This document shows, one piece after another, positions 1 to 10,326 of a stretch of 64,000 nt of DNA. Below the pieces are notes generated by a model that saw nothing but the letters and a program-made list of their open reading frames with translations, did no database searches and was not told the DNA's origin. The first letter of the stretch is position 1; the number at the start of each line of letters is the position of its first letter. The stretch is from assembly GCF_007655135.1 (NCBI RefSeq), contig NC_045127.1, positions 15,323,001 through 15,387,000 on the forward strand. Reading direction: 5' to 3'. The position numbers and the translations under genes were made by a program. Origin of the DNA: Punica granatum. Taxonomy: Eukaryota > Streptophyta > Magnoliopsida > Myrtales > Lythraceae.

Positions 1-1098
1 TTCATTTTCGGGTCTGCCCCTTTTTTAAATTTCTGTTTTGGATCTATCCCGATCTTTACTTTTTAACCACATCGAGCTATTTTTTTTTCTTTTTTTTTTC
101 TTGCACTTAACTCACACTACCTTCCTACATTCTTGCTCACTTGGCGTTAGGGAAACATCCCCCGACCTGTAGTAAACAAACTTTGAGCTCCTGCACGGTT
201 TTTCCTGACGTATCCAAAGACGAGGGGAGGATGTCAGCATCCCATTTTGGCTCACCATTCCAAACAACGATATCAGCAATGGTCCAGACCATGACTTGAG
301 CAGGAATACAGAAAATGGCTCGGCAGAGCAATAAATCACTATTCACCTCAAGTCGGCAAATTGAGCAGATGACATATGCACATGACAGATGAGCGGCCTT
401 GATCAACAGAAGCTAATAGAGCGACCAGAGAGCTCAACAATGTCCAAAATCGACATTTCCAGTGTACTACATGGACAATCATATTTTCCGATAGTTCGCT
501 CGTCCATCGGAAGATAGTCAATATTGTACTTCAAAAATCCACATCGATGCCAAACAGATGAAAAGTGTCTTCAAACGCATTTCGCAAATCATTTGCTCTA
601 TACAGAACAACTTTTTGTATACAGACAACTTTTCAGTGGAAGTCCAAAAATGCTAGTTTCTCAGAGAAAAGTTAATTCCAATTATCAGATGCGGCCATGC
701 CCCACAATCATACAGAGCACGAACAGTGCTTCAGATTGTCTTTTGGAAGCCATACAGACACCCTGAATGACTTCCGAGCGACAAAACGGACATACCCCTC
801 TTCGGAAGAGTATAACCGGAGATTGGTCTGAAGGAATTACGGCAAACGAAGTTCATACTGCATTGCCTTGAAAACTCCAGCAGACATTCGCAATTGGGCA
901 AAACAGACAGTAAAACCCTTCTCGGTTTCCCGAGTAACCTCCGGGGAGCACAAAAGGCCATTTTCAGTGGAAATCCATATCCGGAGGTCCTCTTTGGGGA
1001 AACTTGACGCCAGATGCCTACCTGACACAGTGCTAGCCTTCTCAAGGCTCAATGTGGAATCGTCGGAATAAATCACACAACTCATCTAGATCCCCCGA
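1..1098. other. Intergenic sequence, no gene recognised
   Basis: No open frame here resembles a known protein. The first 50 bases, a pyrimidine-rich stretch with GGTCTGCCCC, are reminiscent of the repeated GATCTGCCCC segments inside the Ogre LTRs at 11.0 and 26.4 kb, so this may be an eroded LTR piece. The short overlapping frames on both strands look random. Confidence 0.4.
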
Positions 1099-1475
1099 TG
1101 TGCGCACCCGAATTTCAATCTCGTCGGGGCACGCATGCGCGAAGCCTATGCAACTCGGCTTGGGAGTATCCACCTTCCCATGGGGACGCGCGATGGACGC
1201 ACATGAGAAGGAGTTACCACTTGCCATTTTACGACCCGAAGGTCGAGGGCCGACAAGTTACCCGAGTCTAGGGGTACGAGGTACACCTAAATGCTAAGGC
1301 AATGGTCATACGGAACCAGAAATTTCGAATTCGGGGATTCTATTACGTGTGGGCTTATATCCCGCACGCCCTTTCGGTACTCTAGTTTGCTAGGCTTGAC
1401 ATTTTGTTTATTTACCACGTGATTTAAGGTTGCACTTAACTCGCCCGTTTTGACACCGTAAAACCGATGAATTGA
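1099..1475 (-). mobile_element. Inverted 3' end of an Ogre-type LTR (solo or truncated)
   Basis: Read on the minus strand, this stretch matches the last 380 bases or so of the Ogre LTRs that end at 13042 and 28451. Shared features include the GGTGTCAAAACG block, the GTACCGAAAGGGCGTG block, the CGACCTTCGGGTCGTAAAATGG block, and a terminus GGGTGCGCACA falling exactly at 1099. No primer-binding site follows the LTR end, so this is a 3' LTR, a solo LTR or a fragment. Identity is clearly lower than between the two LTRs at 10-28 kb, so it is an older copy or another subfamily. The far boundary is uncertain; related sequence may continue to about 1.8 kb. Confidence 0.8.
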
Positions 1476-2040
1476 TCAAGTTGGGCCAAGAATCCAAAAG
1501 ATGAGTAGGCTCGTGCGTCGAGGAACCGGTTCACTATCCTAACGTTTACAGATCGTCAAACCATGGCGGTCGACTCCCTGCGTGAACCGAAACCGCGAGT
1601 AATCGGGCTTACTCGACTCTAGGCATTAATAGACCAACTTGATCGGTACAACACTCGGACCTCTCGCTTGCCGATCGGGGATCCTTACAAATGAATGAAT
1701 AGATGTACAAATAAGATCCTCACAATGTACACTCGAATAATTACAGAACCATCGGGATGCGTGATAAATGAAATTTTTATCCATTAAAATGATTTTGAAC
1801 CTCGAAAGCATGTTAAAATACCTTCACACGTCAAGTGTTGTTGCTATGGCAGGTTCAACAACCTTGATTTACAGTTTACATTTCAGATTGCGGCGAACTA
1901 CCTAACCAAGTTTGAGGCAATAAAACTATTAACTCTGATTTCAGTGCTAAAGGACGAGCTTGACAGGAGACGGAACGACCAAGATACCAAATTTCAGAAC
2001 CAGCTCATTCAACTATTTAAGCTTAGTGCTCTCAACTAAA
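1476..2040. other. Probable eroded LTR or intergenic sequence
   Basis: No coding potential was seen. The GC-rich part up to about 1670 could be the rest of the inverted Ogre-type LTR, but it does not align by eye with the LTRs at 10-28 kb. The rest is AT-rich. Confidence 0.3.
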
Positions 2041-2732
2041 CTAAGTTACACCCTTAAGATCGAGCTGGACACTCTGGATTGATGCTGAGAAAGTAGCTAA
2101 ACTTTCTCTTAGAGCAGTAATCTCTGAATCTTTATTCTCCTTCTTAGCTGCAGCACAGGCAAGTTCATCTTGCAGATTCCTTATCTTCTCATTGAGCTTC
2201 ACAATCTCTTCCTCTATTTCGTCGTTCTCATAAGTCAGCTCCGAGATTCGACCTTCCACTTCTACACCCTCATTGTGCAGCTTATGCAGCTGCTCTATTA
2301 CTGAGAGCATTTTCGTTAGACGAGCTTTAGTGGCATTGACATGAAATTCGTGAGGTTCTAGGTCTTGAAGTGCTTCAAGACATGTCATAAAGCTGTGCAC
2401 AGGGTCAGTGATCTTCGGCCTGAATGCTTCTTCAACAACATTCACAAACATTACCATATGACCGATAGCCAACGTTACCATATGACCGATGGCCATCCCT
2501 TCACGGAAACTCTTCCGGTACTTGGTCAGAGGAAGAAAATGAGGATTTTGAGGGAATTTTGGAACACTTGCATAGACTGAACCGCTTTCCAAGCTGGTGA
2601 GCTCTTCTCAAAAGGCAAGGACTCGCTCTCACCTCGTGGAGTCACGACGATCATCTTAGCAGAAGTTTCTGTCTCAGTTCGAGTTTCTGCTTCTCCCCTC
2701 GAAGCCATTTGAACATCATCCCTAAGAGACAA
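2041..2732 (-). pseudogene. DUF724-type protein, C-terminal fragment with a frameshift
   Basis: The minus strand reads through two overlapping frames. The upstream frame (from 2708) gives MASRGEAETRTETE and then SSPAWKAVQSMQVFQ. The downstream frame gives FPQNPHFLPLTKYRKSF, FREGMAIGHMV, and a leucine/glutamate-rich coiled coil to the stop at 2041. This order (a W-K-x-V-x-S-M-x-V-F block, a PQ-PHF-PL block, then a coiled coil) is characteristic of the plant DUF724 domain, which sits at the C-terminus of Agenet/Tudor-like proteins. The switch lies near 2557-2562 in a CCAAAATT stretch and needs a one-base shift. A 24-bp in-frame tandem duplication at about 2454-2495 repeats AIGHMV. No Agenet domains are present. 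It could be a decayed truncated copy, or a gene with an unrecognised splice or a sequencing error at the shift. Confidence 0.65.
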
Positions 2733-3834
2733 GTGTCCTTTGCGGGAGAAGGCATGAATTTGATTAGAAAACTAAACACAGAAACAACGGAGTTCTGAGA
2801 AAGCTGCAAGTCATAATGGCCAAGAATACAAATGAAATAATACTACTTGGTAGTTGCTCATACCAACTCGAGGGTGTGAACCGCACATTGTTGACTGAAG
2901 TAGGCCATCATCCGAGCCTGCATGAGAGTTGAACACTTGTATCATCTATTTGATACAATGAATTGAAATTTTCCTTGATTATCAGGAAACATTTAAGCAA
3001 GGCAATGGAAAATATGCCGGTAAGCCGAGCTTTATACATAAAACTTACATCGGAATTATTTGGGAAGGAAAAATAAAGACTATGCGCTAAATGTAATGAT
3101 ATATGTATTTCCAATTTTCATATTTGGCATTCATAAGAAATTCAGTAGCAAACTCACAATACTTCCGTGGCCTTCCTCTTTTTCTTCCTTGAGTCTTGCC
3201 TGTCATCTCTTCCTTGCGCTGAATATTCCAACAGGTGACACATTCAGATATCCTTCGTTTTCCTTACCGTTCACAAACTATTGTGGACACAAGTTAACCG
3301 AACAAGAAGTGGTTTCACAGAATTAAATTCGCCAGAAATGGTACCAGAGCTTCAGAAGCTTTCTGTTGCTATTACAGCATCTGAATTCTCGAACTACTCA
3401 TCTGCAACAAACCTTAAACGCACGCCAGTCTTGATTAAAAATCAAATTTGGCAACATTCTAATAGGCAAACCACAGCAGGAGAACACGGTTCTTTATTTC
3501 ACGTACAAAAATTGCACTTATATTTCGCTTGTTTCAATTTGTCTAGATAACAAAAGGACAACTTTCTTCTTTTAATCAGAAGGAATGCTTAACAAAGTGT
3601 AATCTGATACTTGTCACCTTATCTTTAGTGTTTTTCACGAAATCGAAACTCACCCAGTTTTTCACAACCAAGCGGTTTTGGTTCTCACCGGAAAACGACC
3701 AACAACCATGATTGCAACTTCGGAACATCACGGGCGACACTCTCAATTGCAGAAATCTTGAGGCGTTTGGGTGAATTTGATGATTGCAGGGGAAGCAACA
3801 AGCTCAATTAGGGTTTGAGCGAATAGCAATTTGA

Positions 3835-3836
<2 letters not shown>
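2733..3836 (-). other. Possible upstream exon and 5' leader of the DUF724-type gene
   Basis: On the minus strand, 3836-3600 has the look of a plant 5' leader: CAAACCCTAATTG near 3815, then an ATG at about 3710 reading MVVGRFP followed by a GTGAGAACC donor-like site. Nothing between here and the DUF724 fragment at 2732 can be assigned with confidence. This is inference from composition and splice-like motifs only. Confidence 0.25.
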
Positions 3837-3865
<29 letters not shown>

Positions 3866-3874
3866 AGGGGGGGG
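3837..3874 (+). repeat. Long poly-G tract
   Basis: There are 29 consecutive G (3837-3865), one A, then eight G (3867-3874). It is an unusual homopolymer for plant nuclear DNA and could form G-quadruplexes. Its true length may be uncertain because such runs are poorly sequenced. Confidence 0.95.
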
Positions 3875-5211
3875 AAGCCTTTTCACTTCGAGGGATGACC
3901 AACAGTGCAATTAACGGCGTCCAGGGGCAAGTTCCATCAAGGATCTCTCATTTTTTCGAACGGAAGGACCAATTCGTCCTAACGTTTGCAACGTCCGGAC
4001 CAATTAGTACACTGAATATATTTGAGGGACAAACTTGCCGTGAGGTGTATATTTCAGGGACCAAATTGTCAATTTTGTCCTATTTATTACCTCTCTTGTT
4101 ACAAGAAAAAGATAATAACCGTAGAAATAAACTTAAAATAGATATGGTAGGTGAGTCTTTTTCCGATAAGTGGAGTGGATCTCATTGTTGATCATATTAG
4201 CTACATATAAATCCTACTCTACTCCTTTGTTTTCTTAATTCATGATTCTTAATGATTATTTCACATACTGCTTACTGTTAGAAAAACCTATAAGTTAGAA
4301 AATTTATATACTTAATAAATATCTACTCAATCCAACTTAGCTAATTTCATATTATTTTGATAATTTTATTTTATCTAAGTCTTGTAGGATACATTTAAAT
4401 CAATATATATTTTAATATTATCTTACAAAAAAGAATACTAACTAAAATAGCATATAGTGGAGCACGTTTGATAGCGAAAAATATTCAGAAGAAAGTCAAT
4501 AATTTCAAGGGTTAGTGACCTAGAAAAGAGGTGAAAAAGTTGGAAGGATATAAATATAAAATGCCCATTTATACTCTTTTTTGTGTGCGACACTAGAAAT
4601 GGATTTACTTTAATGATTCGAACTGGGTTATTTGACAGACAATAAACAATTTCAAGATAAATGGGTACATCAATTAATTAGAAGTTATTTTTAAAAGAAT
4701 CTTTTTATAATGATGTAAAATATATATACATATTACGTTAAAATAATTATAGATTAACCTTTTTACCACATAAATAGCATGTACTCTGTCGAAATGAGCT
4801 TGTTACAATGAAACAAGTGAAAAAGATTAGAGGGATAAAATTGAAACCTCATATAAGTCATAGAAATTAAAAAAAAATAATGAATTTGGGAAACTTTGAA
4901 AAAGAAAAAAAGGAAACGGGAGGAGACTGGTCTTATTGAGGTTCACATGGACCTTCAGTTTGTTACTATAACTAGGGAAACTATATCTATTTAGATGCGG
5001 TCAGTAAACGAAGCTAGCTAGAGAATAGCTCTAATCTACCCTCGAACCACCGGAAGATGCTCCCCCAACCGACCAACAAACAGAACCTGAGCAGAACAGT
5101 CAGGATGGAACAAATCCTAGGACTTCCCTAGCTGTACAGGTTGTGCTGTTATAATCATTCCCTTTAGATATCAACTCTGGATATTTTCTGATTTTCCATT
5201 TCCCAAAGAAG
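3875..5211. other. AT-rich intergenic region
   Basis: No gene was recognised. The 3.9-4.1 kb part has an open frame with no family resemblance (GGACCAATTNG-type phrases suggest repeat-derived DNA). From 4.2 to 5.1 kb the sequence is AT-rich with many stops in all frames. Confidence 0.5.
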
Positions 5212-5216
5212 GAAGG

Positions 5217-5945
5217 TGTTGGAAATTATGGCTAATGGGTGAATGAGAAAATTGCTCACGAGCTAATGACTCTTGATTTTCTTGGTGGTTACAAGAAATG
5301 AATGAATTGCATTCATGAATAATCAAATACAATTAACACATATATTAAATATATGTGAGTTATTCCCCATAAAAGGAGAATAGGAAGAGTCATATAACGG
5401 ATGGAACCCGTAGTCTATAAAAGGAGCACACGGCAAAAGGAAAAGGGCAAGAGCCTCATGCCATTTGCTTCCTGTAGCCGTTTTCTGAAAAGGAAAAGAA
5501 AAGAGAAGAAAAGTCTTCCCTTGGTTGCAATTCCCTAGAGAAGAAGAGCTTCCTTTTACTGAGACTAAAAGGAAATTGCACAAGTGATTGGCTACAATTT
5601 TTCTACGAAGGATTCGACCTCAAAAGTGTTTACGCTTCTCTTCGAGTTCGCTGAAGCGTTGCTGTTCGTGCTGCTGCTTCGCTTGTTGCCGTTTTACCCT
5701 AGGAAACGATTGTCCACGTGACATCAAGCATCCAGGAGGGGACAATTCTGTTTCAAGGGGTTTGTGTCTAACACAGGACTTGGCTCTCTCGTATCTTTCG
5801 GTTTTGCTTTTGTTTCGGTTTGAATTTCCAAGTTCTTACACTAGTGAAATTCATTTAATTTTATAGCATTTTATTTGTCCGAATTGCTATTTGAATTATC
5901 GTTCAATTTTGTGACTTATTAAGGCTAATTAAGTTTTTGATTACA
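5217..5945 (+). repeat. 5' LTR of copia 1
   Basis: The repeat begins TGTTGGAAATTATGG and ends GATTACA. The end is confirmed because the inverted partial copy at 10081-10326 stops at exactly the same base. A likely promoter TATA motif is TCTATAAAAGGAGC near 5414. No TGGTATCAGAGC primer-binding site follows, so priming may use another tRNA region or the site is lost. Confidence 0.8.
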
Positions 5946-5980
5946 TTCTTGAAACATAATTTGTTATTTGAACGATTCGA

Positions 5981-8900
5981 ATGGCGTCAGGGAACGATGG
6001 AGATACGACCAACGGAAGCCAGACTACTGGCTCCGGCCCTGCTCCTATCTTGCCTAACCATTTGGTTAGCCAAAACGTGGCTGCTCCCTCGATGGTCCCT
6101 GTGAACCATGTCGAGAAGCCCGAGAAGTTCAATGGGTTGAACTTCAAGAGGTGGCAGCAAAAGATGCTATTCTACCTCACAACTCTGAACCTTGCAAGAT
6201 TTTTGACTGAAAATGCTCCAACCCTATCTATGGGGGAGTCAGATGTGCAGGCTCTCAGTGCGGTTGACGCTTGGAAGCACTCCGACTATCTCTGCCGGAA
6301 TTATATCATGAATAGTCTTCATGATTCCCTGTATAGTGTCTATTAGGGGTTTAAGACGGCAAAGGAACTATGGGAATCCTTGGACCGTAAATATAAATCA
6401 GAGGATGCCGGTGCAAAGAAATTTCTCGTCGGACGATTCCTCGATTTTAAAATAGTGGATTCAAGGACCGTAATGAGTCAAGTGCAATAATTGCAAGTGC
6501 TCTTACATGAGATTCAGGCTGAGGGGATGGCTCTAAGTGAATCCTTCCAAGTGGCTGTTGTCATTGAGAAGCTACCTTTTGGTTGGAAGGATTTCAAGAA
6601 TTATCTAAAGCATAAACGAAAGGAGATGACAATGGAAGATCTTGTTGTCAAGCTTCGAATTGAAGAAGACAATAAAAACTCCGGAAAGGATCTCATCCTC
6701 CCTGCTGCTAAGGTAAATGTCATGGAGCAAGGGCAAAGCTCTAAGAACAAAAAAGGCAAGAAGAAGCTGGGTACGAATGGAGGAGTCTTCAAGCCCAAGT
6801 TTCAGGGGAAATGCTTCAACTGTGATAAGAAAGGTCACGGATCTGCTGACTGCAGGCTCCCAAAAAGGAAAAAGGACCATGAAGCAAACGTGGTTAATGA
6901 AATGGCTCGAGATGTGGCAGATATCAACCTATCTGCTGTGGTTTCAGAGGTGAACCTCATTGGGTCCAACCCAAAGGAATGGTGGCTTGATACCGGTGCC
7001 ACCAGACATGTGTGCTCAAACAGAGACCTATTCACTATGCTCGAACCAGTCACTGGGGAGAGGATCTATATGGGAAACTCTGCCCATTCTGCTGTTGAAG
7101 GTCAAGGCAAGGTAGTCTTAAAGATGACTTTAGGAAAGGAGTTGACTCTGAACAATGTATTGTACGTACCTGAGATTCGGAAGAATTTAGTCTCCGGGTC
7201 ATTGCTGAACAAACATGGGTTCAGGATGGTTTTTGAGTCGGACAAAGTTATTCTGTCCAAGTCTGGAATGTACGCAGGAAAGGGATATGTGTGTGATGGG
7301 CTTTTTAAGCTCAATGTAATGACCATAATCAATAAGAATTCTGGTTCTTCTGCGTATTTGATTGAGTCTCCTGATTTGTGGCATGGAAGACTAGGTCATG
7401 TTAATTATAATACTTTGCGTAGATTAATTAACTTGAATCACATACCTACATTCCAAATTGATTCACAGCACAAATGTGAAATTTGTGTTGAGGCAAAATT
7501 GACAAAGTCACCCTTTCAAACGATTGAAAGGAACACCGAGCCACTTGATCTAATTCATAGTGATGTATGCGATTTAAAGTTCGCAACAACAAGAGGAGGT
7601 AATAATTATTTTATTACCTTTATCGATGATAGTACAAAATACTGTTATGTATATTTGTTGAAAAGCAAAGATGAGGCCATAGAGAAATTTGTTCTCTATA
7701 AAAATGAAGTTGAGAATCAACTCAACAAGAAAATCAAGAGATTGAGGAGTGACAGAGGAGGCGAATACGTAACGCCTTTCAGGGAATTCTATGCACAATA
7801 CGGAATTATACACGAAGTGACTGCATCCTATTCACCTCAATCGAATGGTGTTGCTGAACGCAAAAATCGCACATTGAAAGACATGATGAATGCGATGATA
7901 TTAAGTTCAGGATTACCTCAAAATATGTGGGGTGAAGCAATAATGTCAAGCAATTACCTATTAAATAAGGTGCCTCGAAAGAAAAGGGAAAAGACACCGT
8001 ATGAATTATTCAGAGGTAGGAGATCATCCTACGATCACTTGCGAGTGTGGGGGTGTTTGGCAAAAGTAGTCGTTCCGGCACCAAAGAAAGTAAAGATCGG
8101 TCCTAAAACGGTGGACTGCATCTTTATTGGCTATGCACATAATAGTAGTGCTTATCGATTTCTTGTGCATGAATCTAAGATTCCCGATATACACAAGAAC
8201 ACGATAATGGAATCAAGGATTGCATCGTTCTTTGAAGATGTATTTCCATGTAAATTGAATGAGGCATCGAGTTCATCGAAACGAACCTCACGCACTATGA
8301 ATGATGGACTTCATGACGTAGATCATGAAAGGCAGGGTTCGGATGAAGAGATTGAACCTAGACGCAGCAAAAGAGCTAGAATTGAAAAATCATTCGGGAA
8401 TGATTTTCTGACATATTTGTTAGAAAATGAACCACAAAGCTATGCTCAAGCAGTGAATTCCTCTGAGGGACCTCTCTGGAAGGAGGCAATCAAAAGTGAA
8501 ATTGATTCGATTCTGCGAAATCACACTTGGGAATTAGTGGATCTCCCCACTAGTTGTAAACCCTTAGGATCCAAATGGATCTTTAAAAGGAAAATGAAAG
8601 CAGATGGATCCATTGATAAGTACAAGGCCAGGCTTGTAATTAAGGGATACAAGCAAAAGGAAAGCTTGGACTATTTTGACACTTATTTTCCTGTGACAAG
8701 AATAAATTCCATTAGGATGATACTTGCAGTTGCGGCATTGCGTAATTTGGAAGTTCATCAAATGGATGTGAAAACAGCTTTCCTAAATGGAGATTTAGAT
8801 GAAAAAATCTATACGGAACAACCCGAGGGGTTCGTGGCTCCAGGAAAAGAAAGGAAAGTCTGTAAATTGGTCAAATCATTGTATGGGTTAAAACAAGCGC

Positions 8901-9829
8901 CAAAACAGTGGCACGAAAAATTCGATAATGCAATGATTTCCAAAGGATTTAAAATCAATGAGTGTGATAAATGTGTATACATTAAAGAAACAGAAAATGG
9001 TTACGTCATTTTATGTCTCTACGTGGATGACATACTCATTGTTGGTAGTGATGACAGAATGATCAAATCTACGAAGAATATGTTGAATTCAAGATTTGAT
9101 ATGAAAGATATGAGACTCGCTGATGTGATTTTAGGAATTAAAATCATGAGAACATCAGATGGACTAATTTTGAGTCAGTCACACTTCATAGACAAAATTC
9201 TGGAAAAATTTATCAAAAATGATTCTGGAATTTCAAAGACTCCAATAGACAATAATCTTCATCTATCAAAGAATAGAAAAGAGAGTATTTCTCAGTTAAA
9301 ATACTCGCGAGTCATTGGAAGTCTGATGTATCTGATGAGTTGTACTAGGCCGGATATTGCATACTCGGTTAGTAGACTCAGTAGATATACGAGTAATCCG
9401 AGTGGAGACCATTGGAAGGCAATTGTCAGGGTACTCAAATACCTTAGATACACTCGAGATTACGGGCTGCACAATACCAGATATCCAGCTGTCCTAGAGG
9501 GATACAGTGATGCGAATTGGATATCTGATATAACGGATTCAAAATCCACTAGTGGATATGTGTTCACACTAGCAGGTGCAGCAGTTTCATGGAAGTCCTC
9601 GAAACAAACTGTTATCGCTAGGTCCACAATGGAATCTGAGTTTATTGCTCTAGATAAATGTGGAGAAGAAGCTGAATGGCTACGCCATTTTTTAGAGGAC
9701 ATTCCTCAATGGGAAAAACCCGTGCCACCAATTTGTAAGCCGCAAGGTCCCTTAGTGTCAACCTTCCAGTCCTCTCCCTCTGCACTAATCCTCAACCACA
9801 GTAGAAAAAAGATGCGACAACATCAGTAA
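5981..9829 (+). pseudogene. Copia 1 gag-pol polyprotein, two stops in gag, truncated RNase H
   Basis: One reading frame runs from ATG 5981 and is interrupted only by TAG at 6344-6346 and TAA at 6488-6490; both lie inside otherwise well-conserved gag. Domains in order: UBN2-type gag; a CCHC zinc knuckle [14 protein letters not shown] (about 6812); aspartic protease [12 protein letters not shown] (about 6980); GAG-pre-integrase with WHGRLGH (about 7380); integrase core with its D, D and E residues in [15 protein letters not shown] and [10 protein letters not shown] (7550-7870); reverse transcriptase with [12 protein letters not shown] (about 9015-9050); and RNase H with GYSDANW and STMESEF (9500-9650). 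The frame leaves the family pattern after about 9734, so the last part of RNase H is missing. Such elements encode all enzymes for their own reverse transcription and insertion; this copy cannot make a full polyprotein without readthrough. Confidence 0.9.
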
Positions 9830-10080
9830 AAATATGGAGAAGCAATCTGAGTTCGAAACTAGAAGATCATCTATGTGAAAATTCGACTTTTTAAATCTTC
9901 TCGAATTTGTATTTTTCACGACAAGTTTCGGGGTGTAGTAATTCAAGTATTCTTTCCTTTTCTGAAAGCTTAAAACAATTGAAGTATGAGGAACGTAATC
10001 ATTAATGTATGTGTAAGATTGCATTTCTCGGCACATCATCTATCCAAACATTCATTAACTGCGACCGAAATTGTTCCTTC
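9735..10080 (-). other. Inverted host flank between copia 1 pol and its inverted LTR
   Basis: These 345 bases match neither copia nor Ogre sequence elsewhere in the window. Read on the minus strand they directly follow the LTR terminus plus GAAGG, as the original 3' genomic flank of the insertion would. An 84-codon minus-strand frame here shows no family resemblance and is probably chance. Confidence 0.55.
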
Positions 10081-10326
10081 TGTAATCAAAAACTTAATTA
10101 GCCTTAATAAGTCACAAAATTGAACGATAATTCAAATAGCAATTCGGACAAATAAAATGCTATAAAATTAAATGAATTTCACTAGTGTAAGAACTTGGAA
10201 ATTCACACCGAAACAAAGGCGAAACCGAAAGATACGAGAGAGCCAAGTCCCGTGTTAGACACAAACCCCTTGAAACAGAATTGTCCCCTCCTGGATGCTT
10301 GAGGTCACGTGGACAATCGTTTTCCA
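10081..10326 (-). repeat. Inverted partial LTR of copia 1
   Basis: The segment is the reverse complement of about 5700-5945 with a few substitutions (for example GAGGTCACGTGG against GATGTCACGTGG). It starts exactly at the LTR terminus (TGTAATC at 10081) and stops at about 10326, where Ogre LTR sequence takes over. Confidence 0.9.

Larger units (their letters stand above)
5212..10326 (+). mobile_element. Ty1/copia retrotransposon 1, 3' end rearranged
   Basis: This is a copia element made of a 729-bp 5' LTR (5217-5945), a nearly full gag-pol frame (5981 to about 9734), and then, instead of the rest of RNase H and a direct 3' LTR, 345 bp of unrelated DNA and an inverted 246-bp piece of the LTR 3' end (10081-10326). 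GAAGG precedes the 5' LTR (5212-5216). The same GAAGG, read on the minus strand, directly follows the inverted LTR end (10076-10080). That arrangement fits a normal insertion with a 5-bp target duplication whose 3' part was later inverted, with loss of intervening sequence. Confidence 0.85.
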
